From Vanessa cardui (Eukaryota; Arthropoda; Insecta; Lepidoptera; Nymphalidae): a DNA stretch of 64,000 bases. This document shows positions 31,171 to 42,965 of the stretch, piece after piece. Below the pieces are notes generated by a model. It saw only the letters and a program-made list of their open reading frames with translations, was not told the DNA's origin and did not search any database. The stretch covers positions 12,933,318-12,997,317 of the forward strand of contig NC_061131.1 in NCBI RefSeq assembly GCF_905220365.1, written 5' to 3'. Each line of letters begins with the position of its first letter. The first letter of the stretch is position 1. Both the position numbers and the translations under genes were made by a program.

Positions 31171-32944
31171 ACAGTCGCATATATATTTTATAATATCGTA
31201 TATTTAAAGAATTTTTAATTTTATATATATTGTAATATGGTAGTATTAATTATATAAGGATCTTGTTACCTTTAATTGCTTCGCTGTGCTATAGGTTCAT
31301 CACTTGGAACACTTGTAAAGCCCATTGGAGTTGTGACGCATTGGTTTTTGCCGTTTCATTGTATTACGAGATTGAGAGAATAGCATACCAGGAGTATACT
31401 GTCTGTGCTAAAACTTGTGCTCTGTAATGTATCCCACACAGTTGCTTTTAGGGATGACTGTCGTGACCAAATCGATCAGTAACACACCCAAATGTTCAAA
31501 ATTATATTGGATCCAATGTCACGCTGAAAGTTCATATGAAATAATATTGACCATTGTCTACTAATATCGAATCGCAATAGTCCAATTTTTTTTAATAATG
31601 CAATCAAAACGCAATACTCATAAAGATATCTGCAAAATTAAGTAAAACAAAACTCGAAAAGATATTACCGATACCAATTTTGTGATCGCTCGGGATTCCA
31701 ACATTGGAATTGGATTGGAAAATTTAATCGAAACGTCAATTAAATAGCGGCGTCTCATGAAGAAGCAGAAATTGTTCGAATAGTTCGAATTGGTGTCACG
31801 TCACTAATTTATTGTAGTGACTCAATAACTTCCAATGACATATCTTTGAGTGAGCTTTATATATAAGATATACCTAATATAGCTGGCCCAATATATGCAT
31901 TGTTTTTTAAGGTTGGCGCCCAAACTTGGAACAATTGGTAAGACCACTTCCACACCAATCAAATTGGTGTGGTGTCAGGCGTGTCATATATTAGAACGAA
32001 TTGTTAAGCAATCTTGACCTTTATAGCTATTCTATAATAACTACCTTGATAACATAATTGTGCAATATTGAAATGCGATGCGATATTGTTTATAATAAAT
32101 AGTGTATCACCGTTAGCTGACTCTCAACATTTTAATAATTCGTGTAACACCGATACTCAACTGTATGCTATTACATTTTTTATGCTTAACTGTCAAATAT
32201 TTTAACATTTATAAGACGAAAATTGAACAAGGAAGCAAGGAATAAACTAAAATTAATCTTGCTGTATCTCTAACAATATTGACATACATGTATAATATGT
32301 TTTATACACATATTAAATTACTCAAGTCTTTGTGATTTAAAATTAAGAGTTGTGATTTTTCGTTCTTGAATCACTTTGGATTAAGTAAACAAGGAATCCT
32401 TATCCACTGATAATATTGATATGTATATTAATCATTCAGGTGTGGATGGACACGATCGATACCCATTCACAATTATAGATGTTAAAAAAATATTTTTACT
32501 CGACAATATATATTCGCAGAAATCGTGTAATCGAGATATTTCGATATTAAATCCGTGAAATTCAATGACATGACAGTTCATCGAATGATAAATAATCATT
32601 CGTTCATTCGTTCATATTTGTATATATGAAATTATGAGTAAAGAATGATTTTTGTTAATTTTCATGACCTAAATGGTAAATTTATAGACGTTGGGCAAAC
32701 CCAAAGTTTTGTAAATAACTTATATGAAAAGTAAATGATAAAACGCATTTGCTTAATTTTATTTATTTCACCCAAGCGAAGCCGGGTTTTCATCTAGTAT
32801 TATAATAAATATTTATTTTATTTTTTTTTGTATCTCAATTATTCATGCATGCTGTGATAACCTGTAATTGGAAGTGCAATTAATTCTTAGTCTAAGAACA
32901 TCTTTTATGCAATTACTAATGTTGTAACTTCTGTTGGTTGTCCC

Positions 32945-32976
<32 letters not shown>

Positions 32977-33400
32977 AAAGCTTTGATTTCATTTATGTTA
33001 ACTTCATAATGAATATGAAATTTGATGTTTGCACAAATGTGAATTGTGTTGCATTTCAATATTAAAAGTGTCTATATATGGTAATAGCGAGGCCATTATT
33101 AAAATGATTTTATTAAAACCTAAATGTTTCCCTGATACGTGGACGAACAAATTAAATTACAAGATATAAACAAAATACCAACATAAAATATTATCAGCGT
33201 AAAAAATGTTCCGTTTGATAAAATTCGAAACAAATAACAATCAAATCACGAAAACTTTATTTAGATGGATCATTTTATGTATGTTCTATTATATATTTGT
33301 ATTATTGAATTTTATAAAAATAAAATAAAAATATTTTCCCATTAAATAGGCTCTTATAGGTAATTTTGAATTTCATAAATGTTACGTCACAATGGAATGT
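31171..33400. other. Long single-copy AT-rich stretch with minor repeats
   Basis: Contains a 9-bp-arm palindrome CACACCAATCAAATTGGTGTG near 31951, an antisense RTE-S head (AAGCGAAGCCGGGTTTTCATC) ending near 32800 next to a T-run, and an (AAAT)n tract at about 32945-32975. No coding signal. Confidence 0.4.
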
Positions 33401-33455
33401 AAATTCTACAGAGGAAAACGTAAAGAAACTCAGTAGTTACTCTTTTCTCATATGA
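33400..33455 (-). mobile_element. LINE 3'-region scrap (CR1/Jockey-like)
   Basis: GTAAAGAAACTCAGTAGTTACTC matches the block shared with 31.1 kb and antisense 57.4 kb. Confidence 0.5.
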
Positions 33456-33479
33456 AATATCATAACTATGAACTATATC

Positions 33480-33815
33480 TATACTTATAACATGTTCTGA
33501 CTGACAGATTCATCATCGCCGAGCGTAAACTATTAAAGTTAGGACTATGAACTTTGGTGAGTAGGGTCGTTACATTGAGTAGACACCCACTGAGGAAGGA
33601 ATTTTGGAAAATCTACCCATAAGGGTGTGAAATAGTGTTTGTATCAAAATCCGTCAGTTTAAAGTTAACCTTCACTTTAATATAATAATAAAGAATACTC
33701 GTTAAAAATGATTAATATGGTATATATACAGAAGTCTTAAATTAACTAAACATTATAATTTAATCTGTCAAGCTATTCAGCTTCCACGTGAGTAAAGAAG
33801 CGGGTAACAGCTAGT
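33480..33815 (-). mobile_element. RTE-related short retroposon
   Basis: On the minus strand it begins ACTAGCTGTTACCCGCTTC and includes TTTCACACCCTTATGGGTAG, TTCCTTCCTCAGTGGGTGTC and GAATCTGTCAGTCAGAAC. This is the classic block order of insect RTE-derived SINE-like elements. Confidence 0.7.
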
Positions 33816-33866
33816 TTTTATATTAATTTGAATAATCCAATGCACTCCAATTTGTTTTGTGATACA

Positions 33867-34335
33867 TATATGTATATATTACCTTGTATGGTGTAATACA
33901 AATCTGACCATGTTATTTCATTTTTTTTATGAGATAGGTGGCAAACGAGCAGGAGGCTCACCTGATGGAAAGTGACTACCACAGCCCATGGACATCTGCA
34001 ATCTGGCTTTTAAGAAAGGAGTACGCTCTTTTCTTGAAGGATCCCATGTCGTATCGGATCGGAAAAACCGCCGGCAGGAGCTGGTTCTACAAAGTGGTTG
34101 TGCGAGTCAGAAAATGTCTAAGCAATCGCGCTGTTGAGGATATACGGTCATCAAGGTGGTGCGGGTGAAACTTCGAATTTTGACGAGATGTCCGAAGGTG
34201 AAATTCAGCAGCCGGGATTAATCCGAACAATTCCTCGGAACATTCCCCGTGAAAAAATCGGTAGAAGATGCAGAGTGATCCAACATCTCTACGCAATGAT
34301 CTTGATCGTCGATAACTCGAGCCGCTCTCAATATA
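33867..34335 (+). repeat. REP-C, longest copy
   Basis: Block order: TACCTTGTATGGTGTAATAC, GGCAAACGAGCAGGAGGCTC, TTTTCTTGAAGGATCCCATG, CAAAGTGGTTGTGCGAG, GACGAGATGTCCGAAGGTGA and CATCTCTACGCAATG. Family members are widespread in Lepidoptera. Frames at 33938-34168, 34134-34355 and antisense 34087-34296 are all internal to the repeat and are not genes. Confidence 0.8.
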
Positions 34336-35887
34336 ATGTTTTCAGTAGTCAGTAGTTAAAAGACTTTCTTTCATAAATTTACTTTAAATTATTTTAAATA
34401 TTTTTATGCAGATACATGAAAAAGAATAGGAATTTATGAATAAAATTCAATTCTATAACGTTTCGTTTGTCTCGTATATTACGAATATTTTTTTGCGTTT
34501 CATCCTTACGTAGCAAAAGTCTCGTGAAAAATTATATTTACACATATATAGAGAATGACGTTCGAATAAGATTCTGGTATCACTCATTCAATGGTTGAAG
34601 AAAAAAAAAATATGGGTACATAAATATTAATATTATTATTTAAAGTAAAATTAAATAGAGTAATTTTAAATAACACGGTTGTTGCTTTGACTCTTCGTTT
34701 GATTAAATGTCTATATGTTATATTATTAACTGCTTGCCCTGAATGTATGTTGGCAAAATTCTTTTCCCTCGCAATTAATTAATAGTAATTATTCTTAAGA
34801 TAAAAGGATTTAATACATGTGCTTATTGTATTCAAACATTCGTCAAATTTAGTAAAATAATATATCAAAAGCTCTAATCAGTAATTTAATAACCGATTTG
34901 CATTCTTTTTGTGTACAAAATACTTTCCACTTGGTGCCGATAAATTAAAAAAAAACACTACAAACACTACTAAAGGGTTAAATTACAAGATTGAATTATA
35001 AAAAGAAAGCAAGTAGAAATTATAAAAAGATTTTTATTTAATGACATTTATTAGCAATGCAATCACTGCACCCGAGGACAGATAGCTAAAAGACTCTCAC
35101 CTCGTCTATAAAAGTTGCATAGAAGTTAAACAAAATACTGTTTAATATTCGCATTCCTACTATATCTTGTATATAATGCAGCCTATGTAAACGTATGCTC
35201 ATAAAAGATTAACGCAAATATAGGAAACAGTACCTAAGTGCCAACACTTAATTTAATCAATTATAATTTAACTTTTTTTGATCGGATCTGACTTATATCT
35301 CGAAATAAATAACGCATCTCAATCGAAAAATGATTTCGTCAATATTTCGTAAAACTGAAAAATCATATAAGATTTTGCATTGCAAATTACTTGCATTTTT
35401 ATCAATGGCTGTCGCACGATAAACTGCTGAATTGAAAAATAAACTCTTATATAAGTCAGACCTGCGAATAACGCTCTAATGAAACATTAATATTGATAAA
35501 GCCATCCACATGAACCATTTTCTACTTTAGTATTAATCTGATCGTCCAATAATGTAGCGCTATACAGCGCTAAATATGTTCAAAACTTTAATACAATGTA
35601 AAATATTATGTAATTCTATGTTAGGAAGAGCAGATTGTGAATGTGTATGTACTTATCTGGAAAAGTCAAAAAATGCATTGATTACTATAGTATAATCAAG
35701 AAGATTTGTCGTCTACTTATAAAGGAAATAGATAAAACTTACTTGTTTAGTTATCTTTGGAATACTTAATCCAATTCTATTTTTGGGTAGACAATTATAT
35801 TTGTATTACATGATTCTCTTGATTAAAATTGCAGTCATGCAAAGCTGATTCTCACCTTTATCACTAGCTTCAATCAAGCAAGCTACA
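34336..35887. other. Long unrecognised AT-rich stretch
   Basis: No repeat match or coding signal. ATTAATTAATAG-type words are frequent but expected at this composition. Confidence 0.35.
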
Positions 35888-36088
35888 ATATCAGCAGCCT
35901 GCATATTTCCTGCTGGGCTCCTCTGCCTTTAAGGAGAAGATTTGGAACATATTCCACCACGCTGGAACGCTGGTTGGTGGAATATACATGTGGCAGAATT
36001 TCTATGAAATTAGACACATGCAGGTTTCCTCACGATGATTTCCTTCACTGCCGAGCACGAGATGAAATATAAGCTCAAACTATAAAGC
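35888..36088 (-). mobile_element. SINE-A lacking its tRNA-like head
   Basis: The 3' body and middle are present up to the CGAGCACGAGATGAAATATAAG block, then unrelated sequence starts. This 5' truncation is the pattern expected of incomplete reverse transcription. Confidence 0.8.
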
Positions 36089-38588
36089 GCTTTGACGTAA
36101 TTACTGGTGGTTGGCAGCCCTTATTACTATATCGCGGCCGTCAACTCGGTTACGTTATCCCTTTTCGCGGCGGCTGACGTGTATGTATACGTCAGAATAA
36201 TTTATCTTAACTCAGGATCACCCAGAGGAATACGAAGTTGAAACCACCTCTTTGGAAGTGTCTCGTCATTTCCCGTTTCGCTCGCTTTGTTTAAAAAGTT
36301 TTAATACAACACATTTTGTATTCAACATACATAATTTTTCATGCTGGTATCATTTTTCGTATGGATCTGTTAATATTTGAATACTGGTCCCCTTTTGGGA
36401 AATGTATTTATTTTTAAAAGGTATTCAGATAAAATTCTCCTTTTTAAATAAAAAGTTGTACTGATCGATTATTTTTGAATATTAATTATTCGTCGTATTA
36501 TTTTATTTAATATTAATAAAAATTATACTGAAAAAATAAAAATTTGTCAGTGATAAAAGGCGTTTAATTTTCCGATCAGCTTAAATTAAGACAGTTAAAT
36601 TGGAGTATAAATTCTTTACTGTCTTGTTAAGACATCTTAAACTATCAAGTAAATATACTTCTTCAATTAAATATTGGGGTACGACCCAATGCAAGCTTGA
36701 GAATGTAACAATCTTACCTAATGTTAAGCTAGATGCAAATTACCGGAGATGCGATACTCTCTGTGCCAGTACATCTATAGGTCAGTAGTCAAGTTACTGA
36801 TCCCATAACAGCTTAATATAAAATTTCGGCATAATGGCAGATAGTCATTTAAGTTAGTCTTCAAAATTTCAAGCTTCATTATTGTAGTTGTTTTTTTAAC
36901 CAGCTACATACAATACGCACCCAACCACACCCTACCACGCCATAAATCCAGGGTTGTCGCAGACAGAAAAAGCCGACTCGGGAACATTGTGTTATAATGG
37001 ATTTATTAATTTCACGCCCCGCGCCCTATTGCGTGCTCTTTAATGCCACCTTTGACTTGATTAATGGTTCGTATTTGCCTGATTTTAGTTGCAGTTTGTT
37101 TTTGAATTTCTTCTGTAATGGATTTTCGAATCTTGCCTAAAATTGTTTCCTGTGCTTAAAACTTTATTCTGAGGTACATTGTAAAATTAACATGTCCTGC
37201 AAACAATAGAGATTACATAAAGCTTACGAGTTAATACTGAGCTGAACTCGTAAATAATTTTGATAACAATATTTAATTGAATTACTAAATTATGGGCGAC
37301 ATGTGAATTACGTACTTTTTTACTGAGTTTTCCATTAAAATATAATTAATATTATTTCTTATTCTTATATTAAAACTTAAGAAATTATAAAAATAAAGAT
37401 TATATTAATTTATTCGTATGATATCGTATGGAAAACGTCGACGAATCCAAGATTAAAAATTACTGTGACTAAATAATATAACAAAAATTACATTCAATTC
37501 AAAAACATATAACATATTCATTTATCACTGCTAGTCCTGCCCAAAATAAGTAGATACATTTAACGTAGTACAACGATGCAACCCGTCCGATATGAATACG
37601 TTTATTTTTTAATAGATTACATGACAATCATGACAAAAGTCGGTTTCGAAAGGACAACAAAAAGGACTACGATAAATATGAGTCTGTCACGACACGTTTT
37701 CACTTCATTATCATACAAATTGCAATTTGTTGACTTTCCGTTCGCATTTAATGTCTTCCTCGTGACCTCGTGTTTTGTTTTTGTTTCTGTTCCGAGTTTT
37801 TGAAAATTTCCTTTACATTTTACATTGAATTTAAATTGAAAACTATAAAAAACAAAACAATAAACCACAAAAGGAATCGACATTCCAAATTCGAATTATT
37901 TTAATTGTTGTTTATTTGTTTAAACTTCCAAACGAGAATATTGCGTGTTATATTTTGTCTCTATTCTGGAATTAAACTTGCTTCAATCATTAGAAATGAA
38001 GACAATACATGAATCATAAGAAAACAGTTTTCTGATGTACATCAAACATTACCCCTTAAGGTTGAATGTTACAAAAACGATTTCGTAGCAGTTGCTTAAG
38101 TTACAAATCTTCTGAATTCTCTCTTTCTATGCTCATTAACTTTGACTGCGCTTACAAAGTCGGTCAGACATATGTAACCGACTATAATTTCTCGGTTTTA
38201 AGCGAATTTTTAAAAAGATCATAACCCAATGTTTCAAATGTGAAATACCATACGCTATCCTTTACAATCTAAAAATGTATTACTTCGAGGAAAAATCAGG
38301 TAATAATTAAAAGATCTTAAGTGATACAAAATACAAAACAGGTGGTGTACCTTATTCACGGTACAGAACATCAATTCTGCAAATTGATGTCATCTCCATA
38401 CAGGGGTGTTTCGGGCTCAATCGTAAACGGAGTGTAATTTTCACTCGACTCGTAAAATCCTCTCTGTATGGAGCACTTGACCAGCATAATCGTGTCAGTT
38501 TTTATCCTCACTTTATTACACCACTCTTATTCTGATATCATGCGATATATTGAATGCAAAAATGAACTAAAATTGTTACAACTTTTTT
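36089..38588. other. Single-copy stretch with several complex islands
   Basis: 36105-36260 is richer in CG dinucleotides (ATCGCGGCCGTCAACTCGG). 36950-37130 and 37560-37890 have mixed composition. The last is open on both strands (37576-37803 plus, 37617-37883 minus), so I do not call it coding. No repeat family recognised. Confidence 0.3.
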
Positions 38589-38589
38589 T

Positions 38590-39790
38590 CAACCGACTTC
38601 AAAAAGGAGGAGGTTATCAATTCGTCTGTATTTTTTTTTTTTTTTTTTTTATGTTTGTTACCTCATAACTTTTTACTGGGTGGACCGATTTTGATATTTT
38701 TTTTTTGTTTGAAAGGTAGTGCTTCCCGTGGGGTCCCATTTTTTTTTAATTTTTTTCCGATGATGGCATCCATATGAAAACGACATAAGTCTTAAATTTG
38801 CATTATGTATATGCGCGACAAATAGGTGAATAACTGAAAATCACGTTAACCAATTTTGATAATTCTTTTTTATTATAAAATATATACTTCACGGGTAATT
38901 TGGTGAAAGTTTGGTAAAGTTCTGAGCACAGGATCCATGACAAAGTAACGGAACGGAAGAGAACGGAAATATTCTGAGGAGCACGTTAGCGATACTCAGT
39001 CGAATCTTTTATTTATAGGTTATTTGGATATTTGAGTCACCTTCCTTAATGTGGTTATGTTTATGTAATTATCATAGTCGAATATTATAATCAACTAGCT
39101 ACCCACCCCGGCTTTGCACGGGTGCAATACTGATACTAAATATACCAACTACAGAATTTGTTTATTTACGACATCATATCGCAAACTTCTAAAATTATCA
39201 ATGTTTCTTTACTATATTGTTTACGTATTATATACACAAACCTTCCCCTTGAATCACACTATCTTTTAAAAAAAACCGCATCAAAATCCGTTGCGTAGAT
39301 TTAAAGATATAGGGACAGAGAAAGCGACTTTGTTTTATACTGTGTAGTGATGGAACTCCTATACGGCTCGCAGTTAGGGTGCGATATGGGGCAGAATTTC
39401 TTAGTATATTTAATCAAATTTTGTGTATGTGATGTGATGTCATATGATGTACGAAATATAGTTGGTCTTTTTCAAAGTTTTTTTGCTGAGTTCGATTACA
39501 ACTCTTTCGAGGGATCCTTGTAGTTTACGCCGTGTGACGTATTAAATCCGCATTTTCGAAAGTCTATTATTGCTTTATTCGCAAGTTTCCTTTGAAATTG
39601 TCCTCGAAGTAGTTTCTGACTCATATAAAGGGAACGCTTAATCTATCCATATTAAAAAAAATAGTTAGTCCACATCAGCTTCACTTAAAATCAAAAAATA
39701 AATAAAAATTTTAACAAAATAGAAAAACCGACTTCAATCAAAACACTATTTTAAAACAAATGAATATGCACGAAAAAGTAATAAAAATAA
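38590..39790 (+). repeat. TIR-D long form, copy A of a 1.2-kb direct duplication
   Basis: Starts AACCGACTTCAAAAAGGAGG. Then GTCTG plus poly(T), TGGGTGGACCGATTTTGAT, GTAGTGCTTCCCGTGGGGTC and GAACGGAAGAGAACGGAA follow, then a nested RTE-S element, then TACGGCTCGCAGTTAGGG to CCGACTTCAATCAAAACACT. Copy B at 39979 repeats the same order about 1.4 kb further on, with high similarity. Confidence 0.85.
39094..39351 (+). mobile_element. RTE-S element nested in TIR-D copy A
   Basis: Bounded by ACTAGCTACCCACCCCGGCT and TTATACTGTGTAGTGATG. The same element sits at the same site in copy B, so it inserted before the duplication. Confidence 0.85.
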
Positions 39791-39799
39791 TTATAGCCA

Positions 39800-39978
39800 A
39801 ATGTGCCAAAAGCCAAATGTGTTGGGGCAAGGGCATCGTGGCTGACACCGACTCCAAATATAACAATAATTATAACTACATGATATAATCGTTAATCGAC
39901 TTTTAAGTAGTCTAAAATTTTTCATTTCATTTAACTTAGGAAGACTAAAAAATATGTTGAATACGTAATTATTTTTAT
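39800..39978 (-). repeat. TIR-D end block, inverted, between copies A and B
   Basis: GGCTGACACCGACTCC leading through GACTTTTAAGTAGTCT to GTTGAATACGTAATT is the reverse complement of the end block that follows copy B (41193-41331). Confidence 0.8.
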
Positions 39979-40015
39979 CAACCGACTTCCAAAAGGAGGA
40001 GGTTATCAATTCGTC

Positions 40016-40019
<4 letters not shown>

Positions 40020-40061
<42 letters not shown>
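40020..40061. repeat. Poly(T) tract, about 40 bases
   Basis: Homopolymer inside TIR-D copy B. Copy A has about 21 T at the equivalent place. Length may be an assembly estimate. Confidence 0.9.
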
Positions 40062-40067
<6 letters not shown>

Positions 40068-40505
40068 GTTACCTCATAACTTTTCACTGGGTGGACCGGT
40101 TTTGATAATTTTTTTTTTGTTTGAAAGGTAGTGCTTCCCGTGGGGTCCCATTTTTTTATTTTTTTTTCCGATGATGGTATCCATGTGAAAACGACATAAG
40201 TCTTAAATTTGCATTATGTATATGCGCGACAAATAGGTGAATAGCTGAAAATCACGTTAACCAATTTTGATAATTCTTTTTTTAATATAAAATATATACT
40301 TCAAGGGTAATTTGGTGAAAGTTTGGTAAGGTTCTGAGCACAGGATTAATGACAAAGTAACGGAACGGAAGGGAACGGAACAATTCTGAGGAGCACGTTA
40401 GCGATACTCGGTCGAATCTTTTATTTATAGGTTATTTGGATATTTGAGTCACCTTCCGTAATGTGGTTATGTTTATGTAATTATCATAGTCGAATATTAT
40501 AATCA

Positions 40506-40760
40506 ACTAGCTACCCACCCCGGCTTCGCACGGGTGCAATACTGATACTTAATATACTACAAAATTTGTTTATATACGATATCACATCGCAAACTTCTAA
40601 AATTATCAGTGTTTCTTTGCTATATTGTTCATGTATTATATACACAAACCTTCCCCTTGAATCACACTATCTTTTAAAAAAAACCTCATCAAAATCCGTT
40701 GCGTAGATTTATAGATATAGGGACAGAGAAAGCGACTTTGTTTTATACTATGTAGTGATG
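40506..40760 (+). mobile_element. RTE-S element nested in TIR-D copy B
   Basis: Orthologous by position to 39094-39351. It differs by small substitutions and lacks about four bases after AATATAC. Confidence 0.85.
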
Positions 40761-41115
40761 GAACTCCTATACGGCTCGCAGTTAGGGTGCGAGATGGGGC
40801 AGAATTTCTTACTATCTTTAATCAAATTTTGTGTATGTGATGTGATGTCATATGATGTACGAAATATAGTTAGTTGGTCTTTTTCAAAGTTTTTTTGCTG
40901 AGTTCGATTACAGCTCTTTCGAGGGATCCTTGTAGTTTACGCCGCGTGACGTATTAAATCCGCATTTTCGAAAGTCTATTTTTGCTTTATTTGTAAGTTT
41001 CCTTTGAAATTGTCCTCGAAGTAGTTTCTGACTCATATAAACAGAACGCTTAATCTATCCATATTAAAAAAAATTAGTTAGTCAACATCAGCTTCACTTA
41101 AAATCAAAAAATAAA

Positions 41116-41699
41116 TAAATTTTTAACAAAAAGAAAAACCGACTTCAAACAAAACACTATTTTAAAACAAATGAATATGCACGAAAAAGTAATAAAATAA
41201 TTGCGTATTCAACATATTTTTTAGAGTCTTCCTAAGTTAAATGAAATGAAAAATATTAGACTACTTAAAAGTCGATTAACGATTATATCATGTAGTTATA
41301 ATTATTGTTATATTTGGAGTCGGTGTCAGCCAATAAAACCCTACAGTATATCTATCAAAAAACAATACGCGACTACTTTAACAAATATGTTTTTTACAAA
41401 TTACCTTTTACACAATAATATACTGAATCAATCAAGGGGCTCGTATCGCTTCTTTCTTTTGATTGTTGGGGCAAGGGCACCGCGGCTGACACCGGCTCCA
41501 AATATACCAATAACTATAACTACATAATATAATCGTTAATCGACTTTTAAGTAGTCTAATATTTTTCATTTCATTTAACTTAGGAAGACTCTAAAAAATA
41601 TGTTGAATACGCAATTATTTTATTACTTTTTCGTGCATATTCATTTGTTTTAAAATAGTGTTTTGTTTGAAGTCGGTTTTTCTTTTTGTTAAAAATTTA
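41116..41699. repeat. 216-bp palindrome with 152-bp spacer
   Basis: Left arm 41116-41331 and right arm 41484-41699 are reverse complements over their full length with only a handful of mismatches, mostly near the spacer. Both arms are the TIR-D end block. Directly after the right arm, its last 75 bases repeat once more in direct orientation (41701-41780). Confidence 0.9.
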
Positions 41700-42084
41700 T
41701 TACTTTTTCGTGCATATTCATTTGTTTTAAAATAGTGTTTTGATTGAAGTCGGTTTTTCTATTTTGTTAAAATTTTTATTTATTTAAGTGCTATACTAAG
41801 GATCAAATAGAAGAACCTTTCAAATTATCAATTACTAGCGACCCAACTGTCTATAACTTAGGCACTGGAGTCCGAACTCATAATCCGAACTCAATTAAAC
41901 AAAAAATTAAAACTAGTTTAATCTTGATATTATTGCAACATAATTATATATTGTTTCGTTGTCATTAGTAGTTAGTAAGTGAATAAAAAAAACAAAAGAA
42001 GATCACAGAACATTCGATTTTACACTCTCCAATACTATCAATTAATTTAGATACATATATAATACAGATTTTAATAAAATAAAA

Positions 42085-42308
42085 ATCGTAGGCGCGAACA
42101 CCAACTACTTCATATTTAACGTTATATTATACCTAAATTACATAAAATCATTATAAATTGTAATTTATGTGTTATTCTGATGTATAATCTATATTACTAT
42201 AAAATGTCTTTCTAATCCGTTCACTAGTTTTTTTTTTTTTTGTGAAAGAGTAACAGACATACCTACATCTATCCTCACTTACTTTCACATTTATAATATT
42301 AGTAGAAT
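42085..42308 (+). mobile_element. RTE-S element, related to the 24.8-kb subfamily
   Basis: GTAGGCGCGAACACCAAC, CCTAAATTACATAAAATC, CTAATCCGTTCACTAG and CACATTTATAATATTAGTAG match the block order at 24.83 kb. A poly(T) run interrupts it near 42228. Confidence 0.7.
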
Positions 42309-42444
42309 CAATAGCAAGTAAACTTTCATTATAAATGCTTATTATGATTTGACATGATGACTGAAACTCTTTTTAAGACCGTTAAATACATGAAATGCTA
42401 ATACCGAATATAATTCCAAAAAATACAACTAAATGATAATTTAT

Positions 42445-42965
42445 ACGGTATAAGTTGGCGGACGAGCATATGGGCCACCTGATGGTAAGTGGTCACCATC
42501 ACCATAGACAATGACGCTGTCAGAAATATTTACTATTCCTTACATCGTCAATCATGTGCATTTCCTCATCAAATTTGGAATCATCACCAAATTTGGAAAC
42601 TAAGATTTTATGTCCTTTGGATATTGTCCTTTATATATGCTGTATTATTATATAATTAGATATGGGATCGTATGATATAATCCGAGCTTCTGTTGATAAC
42701 ATGAAATTGTAACCGGTAGCTGGTACTCGCAAGACAGGCTTGCCTAGTGCGGGACCACTGGATGTTTTGCGACTATGTTAACTTTTCATGCCAGTAAATT
42801 TATTTTTATTTATTTAATTTATTTATTTGTGCCTGTGCCACTGGCTCACTCACCCTTCAAACCCGTACACATTAATACTGATTACTGTTATTTGGCGATA
42901 GAATAATTGACGAGTGGGTGGTACCTACCCAGACGGCCTTACATAAAGCTCTACCACCAAGAAAT
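42445..42965 (+). repeat. REP-B split by a 200-bp insertion
   Basis: 5' half 42445-42625 (GGCGGACGAGCATATGGGCC to TTTATGTCCTTTGG) and 3' half 42826-42965 (CACTGGCTCACTCACCCTTC to GCTCTACCACCAAG) are in order. About 200 unrelated bases lie between them, including GGTAGCTGGTACTCGCAAGA and a terminal ATTTATTT-rich run. The insert looks like a fragment of another retroelement. Confidence 0.8.

Larger units (their letters stand above)
39979..41195 (+). repeat. TIR-D long form, copy B
   Basis: Same block order as copy A with scattered substitutions (for example GGACCGGTTTTGAT for GGACCGATTTTGAT) and a longer poly(T). A minus-strand frame reading poly-lysine across the T-run is an artefact. Confidence 0.85.

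Noticed and set aside
32940..32975. CRISPR-like array from regularly spaced AAAT units
   Set aside because: It is a plain (AAAT)n microsatellite. Nothing in the window has spacers, and the DNA is animal.
33938..34355. ORFs that look like a small protein (MANEQEAHLMESDYHSP and so on)
   Set aside because: They lie wholly within REP-C. The related copy at 47.6 kb gives a differently disrupted translation, as expected for a non-coding repeat.
39791..40087. 98-codon minus ORF with a poly-lysine stretch
   Set aside because: The lysines are the poly(T) tract of TIR-D copy B, and the rest is palindromic repeat sequence.
38590..41780. Long terminal repeat retrotransposon
   Set aside because: The direct repeats are 1.2 kb apart by duplication, but there is no primer-binding site, no gag/pol frame between them, and the ends are CCGACTTC/GAAGTCGG inverted repeats, not TG...CA.
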